From NCBI GenBank assembly GCA_012963885.1, contig DTUY01000011.1, forward strand, positions 1-38,005: a DNA stretch of 38,005 nucleotides. The letters are read 5' to 3'. The number at the start of each line of letters is the position of its first letter. Within the stretch, counting starts at the first letter, position 1. The position numbers were made by a program, and so were the translations under genes. A model generated the notes under the pieces. That model saw nothing but the letters and a program-made list of their open reading frames with translations. It did no database searches and was not told the origin of the DNA. This stretch comes from Candidatus Poribacteria bacterium. GTDB lineage: Bacteria > Poribacteria > WGA-4E > UBA9662. Below, in pieces: positions 25,529-35,527 of the stretch.

Positions 25529-28500
25529 GCACATCACGTAAAAACAGGCCAGTATGTGATTGATCGATAGACGCGACTTCCTCCGGTGTCCCCATGGCAA
25601 TGAGATAACCGCCCTCCTTTCCACCTTCAGGTCCCAGATCAATTATCCAATCTGCCGACTTAATCACATCCATATTATGTTCGATAATAACAATGGTATT
25701 GCCTTTGTTAACGAGTCTGTTGATTACATTCAGTAACTTTTGAATATCCTCGAAATGTAGTCCAGTTGTGGGCTCATCCATAACATAAAGTGTTTTTCCA
25801 GTACTCCTCTTTCCAAGTTCCGCCGCCAATTTTATTCGTTGTGATTCTCCACTTGAAAGTGTTGTACTCGATTGTCCCAGTTGAATATAATCCAATCCAA
25901 CGTCAAACAACAGCTGAAGCGTTTTTTCAATGGTTGGTATGTCCTGAAAGATCTCCAATGCTTCACGGACCGGCATCCGTAAGATATCGGCAATATTTTT
26001 CCCTTTATAGCGAACTTCCAAAGTTTCTCGATTATAACCAGTACCGTTACAAGACTCACATTCCAACCAAACATCAGCAAGGAAATGCATTTCGATCTGG
26101 TTGTATCCAAGTCCTTGACACAACTCACATCGACCGCCGCTGATATTGAAACTAAAGCGGCCAGATGAAAACCCTCGAACTTTGGCATCGGGCAGACTAG
26201 CAAATAGAGTTCGAATCTTGGTAAACATATCAGTATATGTTGCAGCATTTGATCTAGGTGTTTCACCGATTGGACTTTGATCAATATTGATTACTTTGTC
26301 AAAAACACTGAGATCTACTTTCTGGTTCTCTTCCCTGTGTTCAAACTTGAGTGCGTCTCCGATTGAAGTGACACTGCTTTGTAACAGGACTCCATCAACC
26401 AATGAGCTTTTTCCTGATCCGGAAACACCAGTTACACATGTCAGTGTCCCAAATGGAATTTTAACGTTGATGTCTTTAAGATTATTCTTCTTAGCGTGTT
26501 TTATTTCCAGCCAATTCCCACTGCCCTGACGCCGCTCTTTAGGGATGCTGATCTCTTCCGCTTTAGATAAATAGCGACCGGTCAGCGATTGAGAATTTCT
26601 TTTGATTTCAGATGGTGACCCCGTGGCTATTATTTCGCCACCGAGTATGCCCGCACCAGGACCGAAATCAAGCACATGGTCCGATGATTCAATTGTACTT
26701 GGATCATGCTCGATAACCAGTACGGTGTTACCAAGGTCACGCAATCCCTTTAAAGCCTTGATCAAACGTTGATTATCACGTTGATGAAGACCTGTTGTCG
26801 GTTCATCCAAAACATAAGTTATGCCGGTTAAACCGCTCCCCAGTTGGCTGGCTAAGTGAACACGTTGCATTTCACCACCAGATATTGTTGGTGCCCGTCG
26901 ATTCAGCGTGAGATAGTGAAGCCCAATTTCTTTTAGAAATTGAAGCCTTTTTCGAGTTTCGGCTACCAACTCACGTCCGATCTCCATCTCATGTGGTGTA
27001 AGACCAATCTCGTTAAAGAAATGGACAGTTTGGCGTATTGGCATTGCCGTTAGTTCAGAGATAGTCTTGTCGCCAATTGTGACATGACTGGCCAAAGGTT
27101 TGAGACGTGTTCCCTGACATGAATGGCATATATTACCCCATATAGTTCCAAACCCACTGCATGTTGGACACTGGCCAATTGAACTATTAAAAGAAAAGTG
27201 TTGTGGTGTTAGTTCGTCAAAACTTAGACTACATGGTACACAGGCAAATTGGGTGCTGTAAACGATGATTTGGTCTCCACCTTCTTGTGTTGTCGGTGTT
27301 AAATTCTGGTTGTCCTGGTTTCGCCTGCGTTGTCTGCGCCGGTTGCTAACCTCTTTTGCACCCATAGTTTCGGATCTGCCAAATTGTACTGATCTTGACT
27401 CGCGTCGAATTGCAACGGTACCAACACTTTGCGCTATAGCCGTTTCCACTGCTTCAGCCAAGCGACTTTTCTCTTCTTCAGAAGCGACAAGTCGATCAAC
27501 AACAATTTTGACATCATATTTGCTTGTTGCTTTTAAGTCTGGTGCTTGATCAAGAAGATGGGTAACATTGTTGACTTCAACACGCGCAAAACCGAGCCGT
27601 TGAAGTCTTTTGAATGCTTCTTGATAATTCTCACCCCTTTGTAGTTTGAGCGGGGACATGACATAAATACGGATTCCATGCGGTTGATCCATAATCTTAT
27701 CGATGATTTGCTGAGAACTTTGTGACCCGACTGGCTTCTTACACTGAGGACAATGGGCTCTGCCAATGCGCGAGTAGAGTACCCGCAGATAGTCATAAAT
27801 TTCTGTAACTGTACCAACCGTAGATCTTGGATTCTTGCTTAAAGCTTGACGTTCAATTGCAATAGCAGGAGATAAACCCTCTATCTTTTCAACTTTCGGT
27901 TTTTTAAGCTGACCAAGGAATTGTCGGGCATACGTAGATAAAGATTCAATATAGCGACGTTGCCCTTCTGCGTAAATTATGTCCAAGGCCAATGAAGATT
28001 TTCCTGACCCGCTAACACCTGTCAGAGCAGTCAACTTACGGTATGGTATTTTTACATCAACCGACTTTAGATTATGCTCAGATGCGCCTTGAACTATGAT
28101 CCCTTTCTCATTGTTACCCACAGCATGTGGAGCTCGCAGGTCTTCCTTTAAAAATTCTGTAGTCCGATCCAGCAAGCGTTTCAAGTACTGACCGGTGTGC
28201 GATCCTTTAATTTGCGTGACTTCCTCCGGAGTACCAGTGGCAACAACAAAACCACCAGATTCTCCTCCTTCGGGACCGAGGTCGATAATATAATCAGCCG
28301 TTTTGATCACCTCTAAGTTGTGTTCAATGACGATAACTGTGCTGCCTTGATCGACCAGTCGATGGAGTACCTCAAGTAGTCTCTTCACATCATCGAAATG
28401 CAGTCCGGTGGTCGGTTCATCAAGAATATACAGCGTTTGATCGGTCCTTCGCTTAGCCAATTCGCGGGATAATTTTATTCTTTGTGCTTCTCCTCCGGAG

Positions 28501-31031
28501 AGTGTTGGTGAAGGCTGACCAAGTTTTATGTAGTCTAACCCAACGTCATACAGCGTCTGAAGAATCTTGGCAATGTTTGGTACATTTTTAAAATGCTCTA
28601 ATGCTTCTTGAACGTCCAAGTTTAGGACGTCGCTAATTGACTTATCTTTATACTTGACAGTAAGTGTTTCTTGATTGTATCGTTTGCCGTTACAAACATT
28701 GCAGGCAACCCATACGTCGGCTAAAAGCTGCAGTTCAATCTTCTTTGCACCGTTACCTTGACAGGCTTCACAACGACCTCCTTTGACATTAAAACTAAAG
28801 CGACCAGGTTTATAACCACGTAACTTCGATTCTGGAAGTCCAGCAAATAGACTCCGAATATGATCAAACAGTTTGCTATACGTTGCTGGATTTGAGCGCG
28901 GGATACGACCAATTGGGGATTGATTGATCGCTACGACTTTGTCGATTACGTCACTTACCTCTTGAACCTCGAGTATATTATTCTCATTACACTTTATGGC
29001 CTGAATTCTCTTATGCTTACCTGGAGTTGTATCAGCACGCATCAAATCTCGTGCCAATGCCTGATAAAGTATGTCATTAATAAGTGAACTTTTACCGGAT
29101 CCGGAGACTCCGGTCACACAGGTTAAAATGCCAACCGGTATTTGGACGTCGATATTTTTTAGATTATTGTGTTTGGCCTCGATGATTTCGAGGAATGAAT
29201 CTTCATGGGAACGTCGCCTGTTTGGTATCTCTATTTCGAGATCACCCCTCAGATATTGAGCTGTCAGCGAGCTGCCGTTTGTGATTACTTCGTTTGGAGT
29301 ACCGATGTCTGAAATCATCCCTCCTTGAATACCAGCACGTGGACCAAAGTCAACAATCATGTCTGCCGTTCGCATCGTGTCTTCATCATGTTCTACTACA
29401 ATGACTGTGTTTCCTTGATTACGTAGCTGTTGAAGTGTCCTTAATAGACGGTTATTATCCCGAGGATGGAGACCAATTGATGGCTCATCTAAGACATAAA
29501 CAACATCATGTAATCCGGCACCAATTTGTGAAGCCAAACGTATCCGTTGAGATTCACCACCAGATAAGGTTGGAGCAGTGCGATTAAGCGATAAGTATTC
29601 TAATCCAACGTTAGCGAGAAACTCTAACCTTCCTCGAATTTCCCTTAGCACACCTTCTGCGATAATTGTCTCTCGTTCAGCCAACCTGAGGTTGTTGAAA
29701 AATTCAAGACAGTCGTTGATGGTCATTTCAGCAATATCGACGATAGATTTATCATCAATTTTCACACTCATCGCTTCTGATTTAAGCCGATTACCATTAC
29801 AATCCGGACACATGATTATTGAGACATATTTCTCGAATTTGTTCTTACGGGCTTGAGATCGACTCCGATGGTATTGATACTCAGCATCAGGAATAACCCC
29901 ATGAAATGCTTCTCTTCTCTTGAATCGATGGCGGCCCCGTTGACGATAAATCATTGGTATTCGCCGGCTACCTGTACCATACAGGATTGCATTTTGTACA
30001 TTTTCAGGTAATTCTTTCCACGAATCATTGAGGTCGATTTCAAAGTAATCCGCCAGACTTTGGACCATCATTCTCAAACGTGACGATTCAATTTTCCCCC
30101 ACAACGATACAGCACCATTATTGATTGACAAGTCCGGATCAGGAATAACCAGATCTTTTGAGATTCCGTTTATTGTGCCTACTCCACGGCAGGTTGGACA
30201 CATTCCAGCTGGACTATTAAAAGAAAAATCCCTAGGAGCAAGCGGCTGATAACCGATCTGGCATCTGGTGCAGGTATAGCTCCGACTGAAAGTCCGATTC
30301 GTGTCTTGAAAATCCAGCATATTGACAGTTAAAATGCCGTTACTCATACGTAATGCGAGTTCAACCGACTCCGCAACACGGCTGCGAATATCTGATCTAA
30401 CCTTAATTCGATCAACTACGATTTCAATGTTGTGGCGTTTGTGACGTTCAAGCTGGATATCCTCCATTAGATCGACAACAACTCCATTGATTCGAGCTCG
30501 TGCGTAACCGGCCTTGCGAGCGTCCTCTAATTCCTTCCGATATTCACCGCGTCGGCCAATGACAATCGGTGCTAGAATAAGCAAACGTCTATTTTCAGGC
30601 ATAGCCATAATCTGGTCGACAATTTCGTCTTCTGTTTGCCTGCCAAGTGGAGAATTGCATTCAGCACAATGCAATTTACCCGCTCGAGAGAAGAGTACTC
30701 GCAAATAGTCGTAGATCTCTGTTATAGTGGCAACAGTTGATCTAGGATTTTGGCTGGTTGATTTTTGGCTAATTGATATGGAAGGCGAAAGTCCATCAAT
30801 CGTGTCAAATTTGGGCTTTTCAATTTGACCGATGAACTGACGTGCATAGGTTGAGAGTGACTCAATGTAACGGCGTTGCCCTTCAGCATAGATTGTGTCA
30901 ATGGCTAAGGAAGATTTTCCGGATCCGCTTACGCCAGTGAAGACAATCAGTTGGTCCTTCGGAAGTTTAAGATTGATATCCTGTAGGTTATGTTCGCGGG
31001 CACCGCGAATCTCGATAAATTCCTGGGACAT
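25521..31031 (-). CDS. uvrA: Tandem (duplicated and fused) excinuclease ABC subunit A
   Basis: A 1,836-residue protein made of two UvrA units, against about 940 for a usual UvrA. UvrA senses DNA lesions and loads UvrB in nucleotide excision repair. Unit 1 (about 1-960) is complete: Walker A GVSGSGKS at 33-40 and again in the second ABC module, UvrB-binding region, insertion domain, C-terminal zinc finger CEAC/CNVC, and LSGGE signatures in both modules. Unit 2 (about 972-1836) repeats the plan with both Walker A motifs and zinc finger CELC/CESC, but the insertion domain is reduced to six residues (1296-1301), an Arg-rich insert is present (RRRQRRR at 1231-1237), and the last signature reads LSSGE (1725-1729). 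Fused double UvrA proteins are known in Chlamydiae. The gene starts 18 bp after the upstream isomerase gene. Confidence 0.95.
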   Translation of the reverse strand: MSQEFIEIRGAREHNLQDINLKLPKDQLIVFTGVSGSGKSSLAIDTIYAEGQRRYIESLSTYARQFIGQIEKPKFDTIDGLSPSISISQKSTSQNPRSTVATITEIYDYLRVLFSRAGKLHCAECNSPLGRQTEDEIVDQIMAMPENRRLLILAPIVIGRRGEYRKELEDARKAGYARARINGVVVDLMEDIQLERHKRHNIEIVVDRIKVRSDIRSRVAESVELALRMSNGILTVNMLDFQDTNRTFSRSYTCTRCQIGYQPLAPRDFSFNSPAGMCPTCRGVGTINGISKDLVIPDPDLSINNGAVSLWGKIESSRLRMMVQSLADYFEIDLNDSWKELPENVQNAILYGTGSRRIPMIYRQRGRHRFKRREAFHGVIPDAEYQYHRSRSQARKNKFEKYVSIIMCPDCNGNRLKSEAMSVKIDDKSIVDIAEMTINDCLEFFNNLRLAERETIIAEGVLREIRGRLEFLANVGLEYLSLNRTAPTLSGGESQRIRLASQIGAGLHDVVYVLDEPSIGLHPRDNNRLLRTLQQLRNQGNTVIVVEHDEDTMRTADMIVDFGPRAGIQGGMISDIGTPNEVITNGSSLTAQYLRGDLEIEIPNRRRSHEDSFLEIIEAKHNNLKNIDVQIPVGILTCVTGVSGSGKSSLINDILYQALARDLMRADTTPGKHKRIQAIKCNENNILEVQEVSDVIDKVVAINQSPIGRIPRSNPATYSKLFDHIRSLFAGLPESKLRGYKPGRFSFNVKGGRCEACQGNGAKKIELQLLADVWVACNVCNGKRYNQETLTVKYKDKSISDVLNLDVQEALEHFKNVPNIAKILQTLYDVGLDYIKLGQPSPTLSGGEAQRIKLSRELAKRRTDQTLYILDEPTTGLHFDDVKRLLEVLHRLVDQGSTVIVIEHNLEVIKTADYIIDLGPEGGESGGFVVATGTPEEVTQIKGSHTGQYLKRLLDRTTEFLKEDLRAPHAVGNNEKGIIVQGASEHNLKSVDVKIPYRKLTALTGVSGSGKSSLALDIIYAEGQRRYIESLSTYARQFLGQLKKPKVEKIEGLSPAIAIERQALSKNPRSTVGTVTEIYDYLRVLYSRIGRAHCPQCKKPVGSQSSQQIIDKIMDQPHGIRIYVMSPLKLQRGENYQEAFKRLQRLGFARVEVNNVTHLLDQAPDLKATSKYDVKIVVDRLVASEEEKSRLAEAVETAIAQSVGTVAIRRESRSVQFGRSETMGAKEVSNRRRQRRRNQDNQNLTPTTQEGGDQIIVYSTQFACVPCSLSFDELTPQHFSFNSSIGQCPTCSGFGTIWGNICHSCQGTRLKPLASHVTIGDKTISELTAMPIRQTVHFFNEIGLTPHEMEIGRELVAETRKRLQFLKEIGLHYLTLNRRAPTISGGEMQRVHLASQLGSGLTGITYVLDEPTTGLHQRDNQRLIKALKGLRDLGNTVLVIEHDPSTIESSDHVLDFGPGAGILGGEIIATGSPSEIKRNSQSLTGRYLSKAEEISIPKERRQGSGNWLEIKHAKKNNLKDINVKIPFGTLTCVTGVSGSGKSSLVDGVLLQSSVTSIGDALKFEHREENQKVDLSVFDKVINIDQSPIGETPRSNAATYTDMFTKIRTLFASLPDAKVRGFSSGRFSFNISGGRCELCQGLGYNQIEMHFLADVWLECESCNGTGYNRETLEVRYKGKNIADILRMPVREALEIFQDIPTIEKTLQLLFDVGLDYIQLGQSSTTLSSGESQRIKLAAELGKRSTGKTLYVMDEPTTGLHFEDIQKLLNVINRLVNKGNTIVIIEHNMDVIKSADWIIDLGPEGGKEGGYLIAMGTPEEVASIDQSHTGLFLRDVLT

Positions 31032-31049
31032 TCACCTCTGAACTCCTTA

Positions 31050-31922
31050 CTATTCTAACTTGTCAATCATTTTGAACAAATTTTGCAAACAGATGCGTGA
31101 CGCTTCTTCACCTGCTTCGGAGAACGCCGAACCTCCAGGTTGATGAACGATATCTTCATCCAACTTGAGTGTTGGACGCCAGTGAGTTTCTAATGTTAAG
31201 TGTCCTTGATAACCATCATCAATGAAAGCTTGCAGTTGTCCCTGCCAATCGATGATTCCAGTGCCAACCTCGACCGAATCCATCTCCCCAGTTTTAGGAT
31301 CGCGGGCAGCATCTTTCAGGTGGGCGTGGATCATAAACGGTTTAAGCCGATTGTATGCGTCTGGAAATGGCATCTCACCGTCTTGGTCGGCATGCGCTTC
31401 ATTTGCCGGATCCCAGATTGCTTTGACACTCGGTGAGTTAATTTCACCAATGAAACGCTCTGTCAGCTTAGCAGTGGCTAAGTTGGTTGAATACTCATTC
31501 TCCATACCAAGTATAATACCTTCGTTTTCTGCAATCTGCACAGGTTCATCATAGGATTCAACAATCTCATTCCATCGTTCTTCGATATTATCGATCTTCC
31601 AAAAAACAAAAGTTCGTATTAAGTTGACATCAAATGCTTTTGCCAACTTAATGCACCGCTTCAAGATGTTGAGATGTTCTTTCCGCTCTTTAGCATTATC
31701 AATATCGCATTTGTAGAATGGTGATGCAACGCCAATTACGCGAACATCTGTACTGTCGAGAATTTGCTTCATCTTGACAATATCCTGATCTGTTAATTCC
31801 TGCGGTGCTTTATCCCAAACGGATCTAATTTCAATCGAATCGAGATTGAATTCAACTGCTAGATCAACGACGATTTGAAAATCTTGTGAGGCTTCATCTC
31901 CAATAATTCCAACTTTAAACAT
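31050..31922 (-). CDS. Sugar phosphate isomerase/epimerase-like TIM-barrel protein
   Basis: A 290-residue protein of the xylose isomerase-like TIM-barrel (AP_endonuc_2) superfamily. Metal-ligand type segments are spread along the barrel: EIRSVW near the N-terminus, ENEYSTN, WDPANEAH, HAHLKDA and LETHW near the end, giving the expected Glu/Asp/His set. Such proteins isomerise or epimerise sugars or inositols, but the family is broad and the substrate cannot be inferred. The ATG at 31922 has AAGGAG about 9 nt upstream. It is placed between panB (31 bp) and uvrA (18 bp) in a same-strand run, with no obvious functional link to either. Confidence 0.85.
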   Translation of the reverse strand: MFKVGIIGDEASQDFQIVVDLAVEFNLDSIEIRSVWDKAPQELTDQDIVKMKQILDSTDVRVIGVASPFYKCDIDNAKERKEHLNILKRCIKLAKAFDVNLIRTFVFWKIDNIEERWNEIVESYDEPVQIAENEGIILGMENEYSTNLATAKLTERFIGEINSPSVKAIWDPANEAHADQDGEMPFPDAYNRLKPFMIHAHLKDAARDPKTGEMDSVEVGTGIIDWQGQLQAFIDDGYQGHLTLETHWRPTLKLDEDIVHQPGGSAFSEAGEEASRICLQNLFKMIDKLE

Positions 31923-31953
31923 CTAATTTGTCTCCTTAATCCATCAAATTCAG

Positions 31954-32733
31954 TTATTCATAAGAGTGGTCAGCATCAGGAAAAGTTCCTTGCTGAACTT
32001 CAAATTTGTAGCACTCGACAGCACGTAAAATCTCCTTCTTTACATTAACGAACTGCTTGGCAAATGAGGGCTTGAAACGATCAAATAGTCCGATAAGATC
32101 ATGAGTGACAAGAACCTGCCCATCGCAACTTGATCCTGCCCCAATACCAATCGCCGGTATTGAAAGAGATTCCGTGATCTTTTTAGCTACTGAATTTGGG
32201 ATGCATTCCAGGACAACGGCAAAGCAACCTGCTAGTTCCAAGGATACTGCATCTTCCAAGATTTGATTTGCTTCTCTCTCTTTTCTGCCACGAACCCGGA
32301 ATCTGTCAGTTGTCTGAGGAAGGAGACCTACATGACCCATGACAGGGATTCCCTCACTGATGATAGCTCTGATAATTCCGGTCTTATTCCCTTCAATTTT
32401 AACAGCATCCGCTCCGGCAGAAACAAGTTGTTTCGCATTTCCTACTGCTAGTTCGGACGTTTTGTCGGACTGGTATGGGAGATCTGAGACAATCAAGCAG
32501 GTTTCATTGCCGCGCTTGACAGCAGATGTATGGTGAATCATATCTGTTACGGTAACATCCCGTGTAGTTTCATATCCCAAAACCACCATACCAAGGGTAT
32601 CGCCAACCAGAATAATGTCAATTTCCGCTTGGTTCAAAATCAGGGCTGTCGGATAATCATAAGCGGTCAGCATAACAATTCCCTGCCCGCTTTTTTTCGT
32701 CTTTTTAATGGAATTAACAGTTTTTTTCATCAT
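31954..32733 (-). CDS. panB: 3-methyl-2-oxobutanoate hydroxymethyltransferase (ketopantoate hydroxymethyltransferase)
   Basis: A 259-residue PanB, the first committed enzyme of pantothenate synthesis, which adds a hydroxymethyl group from methylene-tetrahydrofolate to 2-oxoisovalerate. Recognisable segments are MLTAYDYPTA, LVGDTLGMVVLG (metal-binding Asp), GADAVKIEG, MGHVGLLPQT and IGIGAGSSCDGQVLV. Length matches the family. A TTG at 32736 precedes two ATGs (32733, 32730); I take 32733, although no clear Shine-Dalgarno is visible for any. It lies 59 bp after polA. Pantothenate feeds CoA and the phosphopantetheine arm of the ACP encoded elsewhere in the window. Confidence 0.96.
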   Translation of the reverse strand: MMKKTVNSIKKTKKSGQGIVMLTAYDYPTALILNQAEIDIILVGDTLGMVVLGYETTRDVTVTDMIHHTSAVKRGNETCLIVSDLPYQSDKTSELAVGNAKQLVSAGADAVKIEGNKTGIIRAIISEGIPVMGHVGLLPQTTDRFRVRGRKEREANQILEDAVSLELAGCFAVVLECIPNSVAKKITESLSIPAIGIGAGSSCDGQVLVTHDLIGLFDRFKPSFAKQFVNVKKEILRAVECYKFEVQQGTFPDADHSYE

Positions 32734-32792
32734 CAAAAAAGTGTATCAATTCAAAACTTCGACTGTCAAGCCAACTCATCAAATTAATGAAT

Positions 32793-35501
32793 TCAATGTG
32801 CTTCAAGCCAATTATGACCAATTCCGATATCAACTTTAATTGGAACACTCATCGGGATCGCAGTTTGCATTTTCTCTTTGACAATGGGAACGACGATTTC
32901 TTCTTCCGATTTCCACATGTCAAATAGTAATTCATCGTGGACTTGAAGGATCATGCGCGTCTTCAGTTTTTGACTGGTAAATTCTTGGTAAATGGCTGAC
33001 ATCGCAAGTTTGATTAGATCTGCGCTTGATCCCTGAATGGGAGAATTAATAGCATTACGTTCGGCGCTATTCCGCATAGTAACATTAGCAGAATTCACGT
33101 CAGGTAAATACCGACGACGGCCTGTTATAGTCTGTACATATTCTTTATTTCTGGCGAATTCAACAATATCATCCATGTAATTCCTGATTTTTGGAAACTG
33201 ATTAAAATATCGATCAATAATCTGTTGCGCATCACCTCGGCGAATTCCAAGTCTTTGCGCTAAACCAAAAGCCGAAATGCCATAGACAATGCCAAAGTTA
33301 ATCATCTTGGCTTGCCGACGCATCCCTTCATTGACTTGACCATATGGAACTTGGAATACCTTTGACGCAGTTTCAGTATGGATATCCAGACCGACCTCGA
33401 AGGCAGTGATTAAGTTCTCGTCACCACTCAATTCTGCAATGATCCGAAGTTCGATTTGCGAATAGTCAGCAGACAAAAGAACGTATTCATCACTACGGGG
33501 GATAAACGCTTTCCGAATTTCCTTTCCTCTCTCGGTACGAATCGGGATATTTTGTAGGTTCGGACTACGCGACTGAATTCGTCCGGTGGAGACAAATGCT
33601 TGATCATATTCTGTATGTATTCTTTTGGTGTGGTCAAAAATTGCTTTTGGGAGTGTATCAATATAAGTGTTTTTCAGCTTTCGGACTTCACGAAACTCAA
33701 GTAATTGTTGGGCAATCTGGTGCTTTGTTGCCAAAGACTCCAGTACCTTAGCATCCGTTTTATATTGACCTGTTTTAGTTTTACGAGGCGATTCAGCCAA
33801 TTTTAAATGATCGAATAATATTTCTCCTAACTGCTTAGGAGAATCAATATTAAATTGCATCCCAGCCAATCTGTAAATTTCGGTTTCCTTGTCGAAAAGC
33901 TCATTTTTCAAATCGCTGGAGAAAGATACAAGCGCTTGACTGTCAAGCTTCACTCCATTTGATTCTATCTCCACTAAAACTGGGATTAGGGGACATTCTA
34001 CTTCATAGAATACTCGACTAAGTTCCTTTTCAGAAATTAAGTCTTTAAACAATTCGTGCAGTTGCCAAGTAATATCCGCATCTTCAGAGGCATATTCGGC
34101 AATTTGCTGAATTGGAATCTGGAGCAAATCCAATTGACTACTTTGAGTGAGATTACTATACGATATGGGCGAGTAGTTCAGATATGTTGTTGCCAGAAAA
34201 TCTAAATTGTGGCGCAAGTCGGGGAAAATTAACTGATGTGCCAGCATAGTATCAAATAGTTTGCCCCGAACAGTAATACCATGCCATTTCAAGACAGCCA
34301 GATCAAACTTAAGGTTATGGTTTACCTTGCCGATATTTTCATCTTCCAATAAAGGCCTAAATTCCTGAAGTATGGCCTGTGCGTTCTCTGTATTAGGTAT
34401 TGGAACGTAGAACCCGGTACGTGATTTAAAAGAAAACGCAATTCCAACCAATTTAGCTGTTTTGGGATCAAGACCGGTCGTTTCACAATCCAAACAGAAC
34501 GTCTGCTGTGATTTCAGCTTTTTAATCAGTGCCTTGCGTGTTTCAGCAGTATCCGTTATGCGATAATCATATTTGACATCTTTGATTGTCCGAAGAGATG
34601 TTGACACTGAATTATCTTGATTAACTGAAAACTCCTCCCCAATTATCCGTTTACCAAGGCGGTCAAACTCCAGATCGGTAAAAATTGCTTTTAGCTTATC
34701 CAAATTAGGTAACTGACGCTTCATTCCGTCAAAATCCACCGGAATTGGTACATGACGATCAATTGTTGCCAGCCGCTTTGAAAGCAACGCCTGCTCAGTT
34801 TCATTTTCAAGATTTTCTTTCTGTTTCCCTTTGAGTTGATCTGTGTTAGCAAGCAGATCCTCTATACTGCCAAACTGCGTGATCAGTTTTTGGGCTGTTT
34901 TCTCACCAATCCCAGTGACACCAGGAATATTGTCAGATGAATCTCCCCACAAACCTAGAATATCTGTTACTTGATTGATACGGCTAATCTGCCATTTATC
35001 TTTAATCTCGGAAACTCCCATGATCTCGACTTTCTCATTGTGTGCTGAAAGCTTATAGAAATATGTTTTTTCCGAAACTAGTTGAGAAAAATCCTTATCA
35101 GTTGTCACCATGTAAGTCTTAAAATCCAGCTCATCTGCACATCCAGCAATTGTTCCAATAATGTCATCAGCCTCATATCCATCTACAGTAAACACTTTGA
35201 TTCGCAGGGCCTCTAATACCTCATAGACTCGTGGAATAGAGGTAATTAAATTCTCTGGAATGGCTGATCTCTGGGCTTTATATTCCGGATATTCAATATG
35301 TCTTTTTGTGGGTGCGTCGGTATCAAAGGCCACAGCGATGTGTGTTGGATCTTCCTTGTCCAAAATCCCCAACAAGGTGTTGATAAAGCCGAACTCAACA
35401 GATACGTTTCGACCATCACTTGTCAATCTAGGGTTTTTTACAAAAGCATAGTGAGCACGAAAAATAAGGACCATCCCATCAACTAGAATCAGTTTATTCA
35501 C
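32793..35501 (-). CDS. polA: DNA polymerase I
   Basis: A 902-residue three-domain Pol I. The N-terminal 5' nuclease has YEADDIIGTIA and TTDKDFSQLV. The 3'-5' exonuclease keeps its DxE metal site (LDCETTG near residue 335), so proofreading is probably active. The polymerase domain carries motif A SADYSQIELR, motif B RRQAKMINFGIVYG and motif C VHDELLFD. It fills gaps after excision repair and removes RNA primers. The start codon is GTG at 35501, with GGGA about 9 nt upstream; the protein then begins NKLILVDGMVLIFRAHYAF, the normal Pol I start. It is 26 bp downstream of the S9 peptidase gene and shares a likely transcript with the tandem uvrA. Confidence 0.97.
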   Translation of the reverse strand: MNKLILVDGMVLIFRAHYAFVKNPRLTSDGRNVSVEFGFINTLLGILDKEDPTHIAVAFDTDAPTKRHIEYPEYKAQRSAIPENLITSIPRVYEVLEALRIKVFTVDGYEADDIIGTIAGCADELDFKTYMVTTDKDFSQLVSEKTYFYKLSAHNEKVEIMGVSEIKDKWQISRINQVTDILGLWGDSSDNIPGVTGIGEKTAQKLITQFGSIEDLLANTDQLKGKQKENLENETEQALLSKRLATIDRHVPIPVDFDGMKRQLPNLDKLKAIFTDLEFDRLGKRIIGEEFSVNQDNSVSTSLRTIKDVKYDYRITDTAETRKALIKKLKSQQTFCLDCETTGLDPKTAKLVGIAFSFKSRTGFYVPIPNTENAQAILQEFRPLLEDENIGKVNHNLKFDLAVLKWHGITVRGKLFDTMLAHQLIFPDLRHNLDFLATTYLNYSPISYSNLTQSSQLDLLQIPIQQIAEYASEDADITWQLHELFKDLISEKELSRVFYEVECPLIPVLVEIESNGVKLDSQALVSFSSDLKNELFDKETEIYRLAGMQFNIDSPKQLGEILFDHLKLAESPRKTKTGQYKTDAKVLESLATKHQIAQQLLEFREVRKLKNTYIDTLPKAIFDHTKRIHTEYDQAFVSTGRIQSRSPNLQNIPIRTERGKEIRKAFIPRSDEYVLLSADYSQIELRIIAELSGDENLITAFEVGLDIHTETASKVFQVPYGQVNEGMRRQAKMINFGIVYGISAFGLAQRLGIRRGDAQQIIDRYFNQFPKIRNYMDDIVEFARNKEYVQTITGRRRYLPDVNSANVTMRNSAERNAINSPIQGSSADLIKLAMSAIYQEFTSQKLKTRMILQVHDELLFDMWKSEEEIVVPIVKEKMQTAIPMSVPIKVDIGIGHNWLEAH

Positions 35502-35527
35502 TTGTTTTTTCCCGAAAATATCTTAGA

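Noticed and set aside
25832..26284. A 150-codon minus-strand frame and a 117-codon plus-strand frame inside uvrA.
   Set aside because: Both overlap the conserved last ABC module of the tandem UvrA and have no recognisable motifs.
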